Made by a program: the position numbers and the translations under genes
Virus record (IMG/VR): IMGVR_UViG_3300048836_000986
Location: 1 to 44,908 of that record
Strand: one strand, 5' to 3'
DNA: 44,908 nt
DNA from: a virus
The notes under the pieces: generated by a model
Told to the model about the DNA's origin: nothing
The model's input: the letters and a program-made list of their open reading frames with translations, nothing else
The model's database searches: none
In this document: piece by piece, positions 43,764 to 44,908 of the stretch
How positions within the stretch are numbered: the stretch's first letter is position 1
Layout of the letters: the number at the start of each line of letters is the position of its first letter

Positions 43764-44908
43764 ATGCCTCTCAACGCTGCCATTCCCACACCTGAAGCGT
43801 GCATTTTAAGCGCGCACGTTTTGCGCGTGGCCGACTTTACCGCCGCCGACTGGCCGAGCGCGACGGGCAGTTATGCGCTTTTAATCAACTATGCGGGTGA
43901 CGGCGTGACGTGGGAGCCGGTCGGCAGTGCGCTGTTTGAATACGATGGCGGGCGCGACGTGACGGTTTCCGGCACGCCGACAACTGATTCATTGCTGCGC
44001 TACGAAACGGACTGGGGCACGCACAGCAGCGGCGATTGCAGTTGGGGCGCAACGTTTTTTCCGTCCAGCGCGCCGCCGAGCGGTTATCGCTATGAGTACG
44101 CGTGGTCGGGCGATGTGGTTTCCGATACCGGCGATACCTTTGCGGCGATTGACCCGGTGGCCTCCGAAACGACGGCCACGCGCGCGGTGACCTGCACGGT
44201 GAGTTTGGTGCGCGAGAGCGATAGCGCCGTGATTTGCAGCCGCGCGTTTTCGCGCAGTGAATCACTGGAATGCGCGACGGGCTGGAATCCGCCCGTTGAT
44301 GAAAACGAGTGGGGCGCAGAAAGCTCGCCCGCCGCCAATTGCAGCGGCTTCCCACCGCCCGGCCCCTGCACGCCGCCCGCGCCGGTGGCGTGCTTTGATT
44401 CGCTTTCCACAATCGCGCTGGATGCCGTTGCCGCCGCCGATTTTCCGTCTTGCACGACCAACTTAAAATTCCAAACCAAAACCGGCGCGGGCGCGTGGAC
44501 TGACGCCCAGACCGGCATCGTCGCGGACACCGCCTATACCGTTGCGGCGACCATTGCGCCCAACATGAAAGCGCGCTTTGTGTCCGACGACGGCACGGCG
44601 GGCGCGGAAATTGATTTGCTGATTTGCGAGTGCGAGCCATTGCCGCCCGACGAATTATCGCCGCCGGCCATTCCCGACGCGCCGACGCTTTCTAAAACCT
44701 GCTCGCCGCCGAGCGTGACAATCACCAGCCCGGCGTTTTCGACAGCGACCGGCGCGCATACAACGAGCATCGAAATCCGCCGTCGCCTTTTGCAAGGTGG
44801 CGACTGGGCAACCGTTCACACCTTTGAGGCCGAAGGCGATTGGGACGATGACGGCGTGGCGGCACTGGGCGAATACGAATACAGCGCGCGGGCGTGTAAC
44901 GCCGCCGG
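43764..44908 (+). CDS. Cysteine-rich structural protein, 3' end outside the window
   Basis: The frame opens at ATG 43764 (MPLNAAIPTPEACILSAHVL) and has no stop to the end of the window, at least 381 residues. It consists of beta-sandwich-like modules rich in Thr/Ala/Ser and separated by PP and CxC segments, with many cysteines (LICECEPLPPDE; PAAPTLSKTCSPPSV type), and a final piece (TTSIEIRRRLLQGGDWATVHTFEAEGDW...EYEYSARACNAA) that looks like a fibronectin-III repeat. Likely a surface appendage or adhesin of the virion. Confidence 0.55.
   Translation, partial: MPLNAAIPTPEACILSAHVLRVADFTAADWPSATGSYALLINYAGDGVTWEPVGSALFEYDGGRDVTVSGTPTTDSLLRYETDWGTHSSGDCSWGATFFPSSAPPSGYRYEYAWSGDVVSDTGDTFAAIDPVASETTATRAVTCTVSLVRESDSAVICSRAFSRSESLECATGWNPPVDENEWGAESSPAANCSGFPPPGPCTPPAPVACFDSLSTIALDAVAAADFPSCTTNLKFQTKTGAGAWTDAQTGIVADTAYTVAATIAPNMKARFVSDDGTAGAEIDLLICECEPLPPDELSPPAIPDAPTLSKTCSPPSVTITSPAFSTATGAHTTSIEIRRRLLQGGDWATVHTFEAEGDWDDDGVAALGEYEYSARACNAA

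Overview
The window looks like most of the genome of a tailed double-stranded DNA phage or prophage. It carries a siphovirus-type head and long-tail module, a lysis module and a phage replication module, and almost every base is coding, with chains of 4-base ATGA overlaps. No integrase, tRNA, rRNA or CRISPR array was recognised. The DNA is GC-rich and most genes have ordinary Shine-Dalgarno sites, so the host is a bacterium; I cannot name its phylum from sequence alone. Both ends cut through genes: a pentapeptide-repeat protein on the left and a cysteine-rich structural protein on the right.

Layout. (1) 1-7.5 kb, rightward: pentapeptide protein, tiny membrane proteins, a prim-pol primase, several small hypotheticals, a RusA-type resolvase and a large P-loop ATPase that probably works with the primase. 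A compact cassette at 2228-3220 (ribbon-helix-helix regulator plus HNH endonuclease, divergently transcribed) splits a small gene in this run. (2) 12.6-7.6 kb, leftward early-type operon: conserved hypothetical, very acidic protein, a truncated duplicate, AAA ATPase, small proteins, a RuvB branch-migration helicase and an HTH protein. A promoter-terminator pair at 11.2-11.3 kb on the opposite strand could express a small RNA. (3) 12.6-13.9 kb: a non-coding control region with iterons, long palindromes, a terminator, a promoter and a structured leader; it is the best candidate for origin or switch. (4) 13.9-35.1 kb, rightward: ParB/MT-A70 DNA adenine methyltransferase, terminase subunits, portal, S49 protease with an internal scaffold start, decoration and major capsid proteins, head-tail joining proteins, tail proteins, a tail chaperone pair joined by a -1 frameshift, tape measure and tail-tip proteins. 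(5) 35.1-44.9 kb: a phage sigma-70 factor, small membrane proteins, a NuiA-type nuclease inhibitor, a holin candidate, an M15 peptidase endolysin, a PAS-domain membrane protein, and further structural proteins.

Three signals stand out beyond the genes. First, the palindrome GAGTACTC occurs 17 times, about 25-30 times more often than chance, in coding and non-coding DNA and in different reading frames. Second, an inverted repeat GTAGGA-N3-TCCTAC recurs at module boundaries, usually just before an extended -10 box (TGTGGTAcAAT); with the phage sigma factor this suggests a phage-specific promoter class. Third, the HNH/RHH cassette has mirror-image promoters and four TGACACT operator boxes that fit self-regulation. 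A leader at 13.8 kb has two interleaved 9-base helices (A-B-A'-B') that could form a pseudoknot or a switch.

How the parts may work together (inference): the prim-pol, ATPase, RuvB and RusA supply replication and recombination; the acidic protein and the NuiA homologue are candidates for defence against host nucleases; the methyltransferase may mark phage DNA; and the sigma factor may turn on the modules headed by the GTAGGA promoters.
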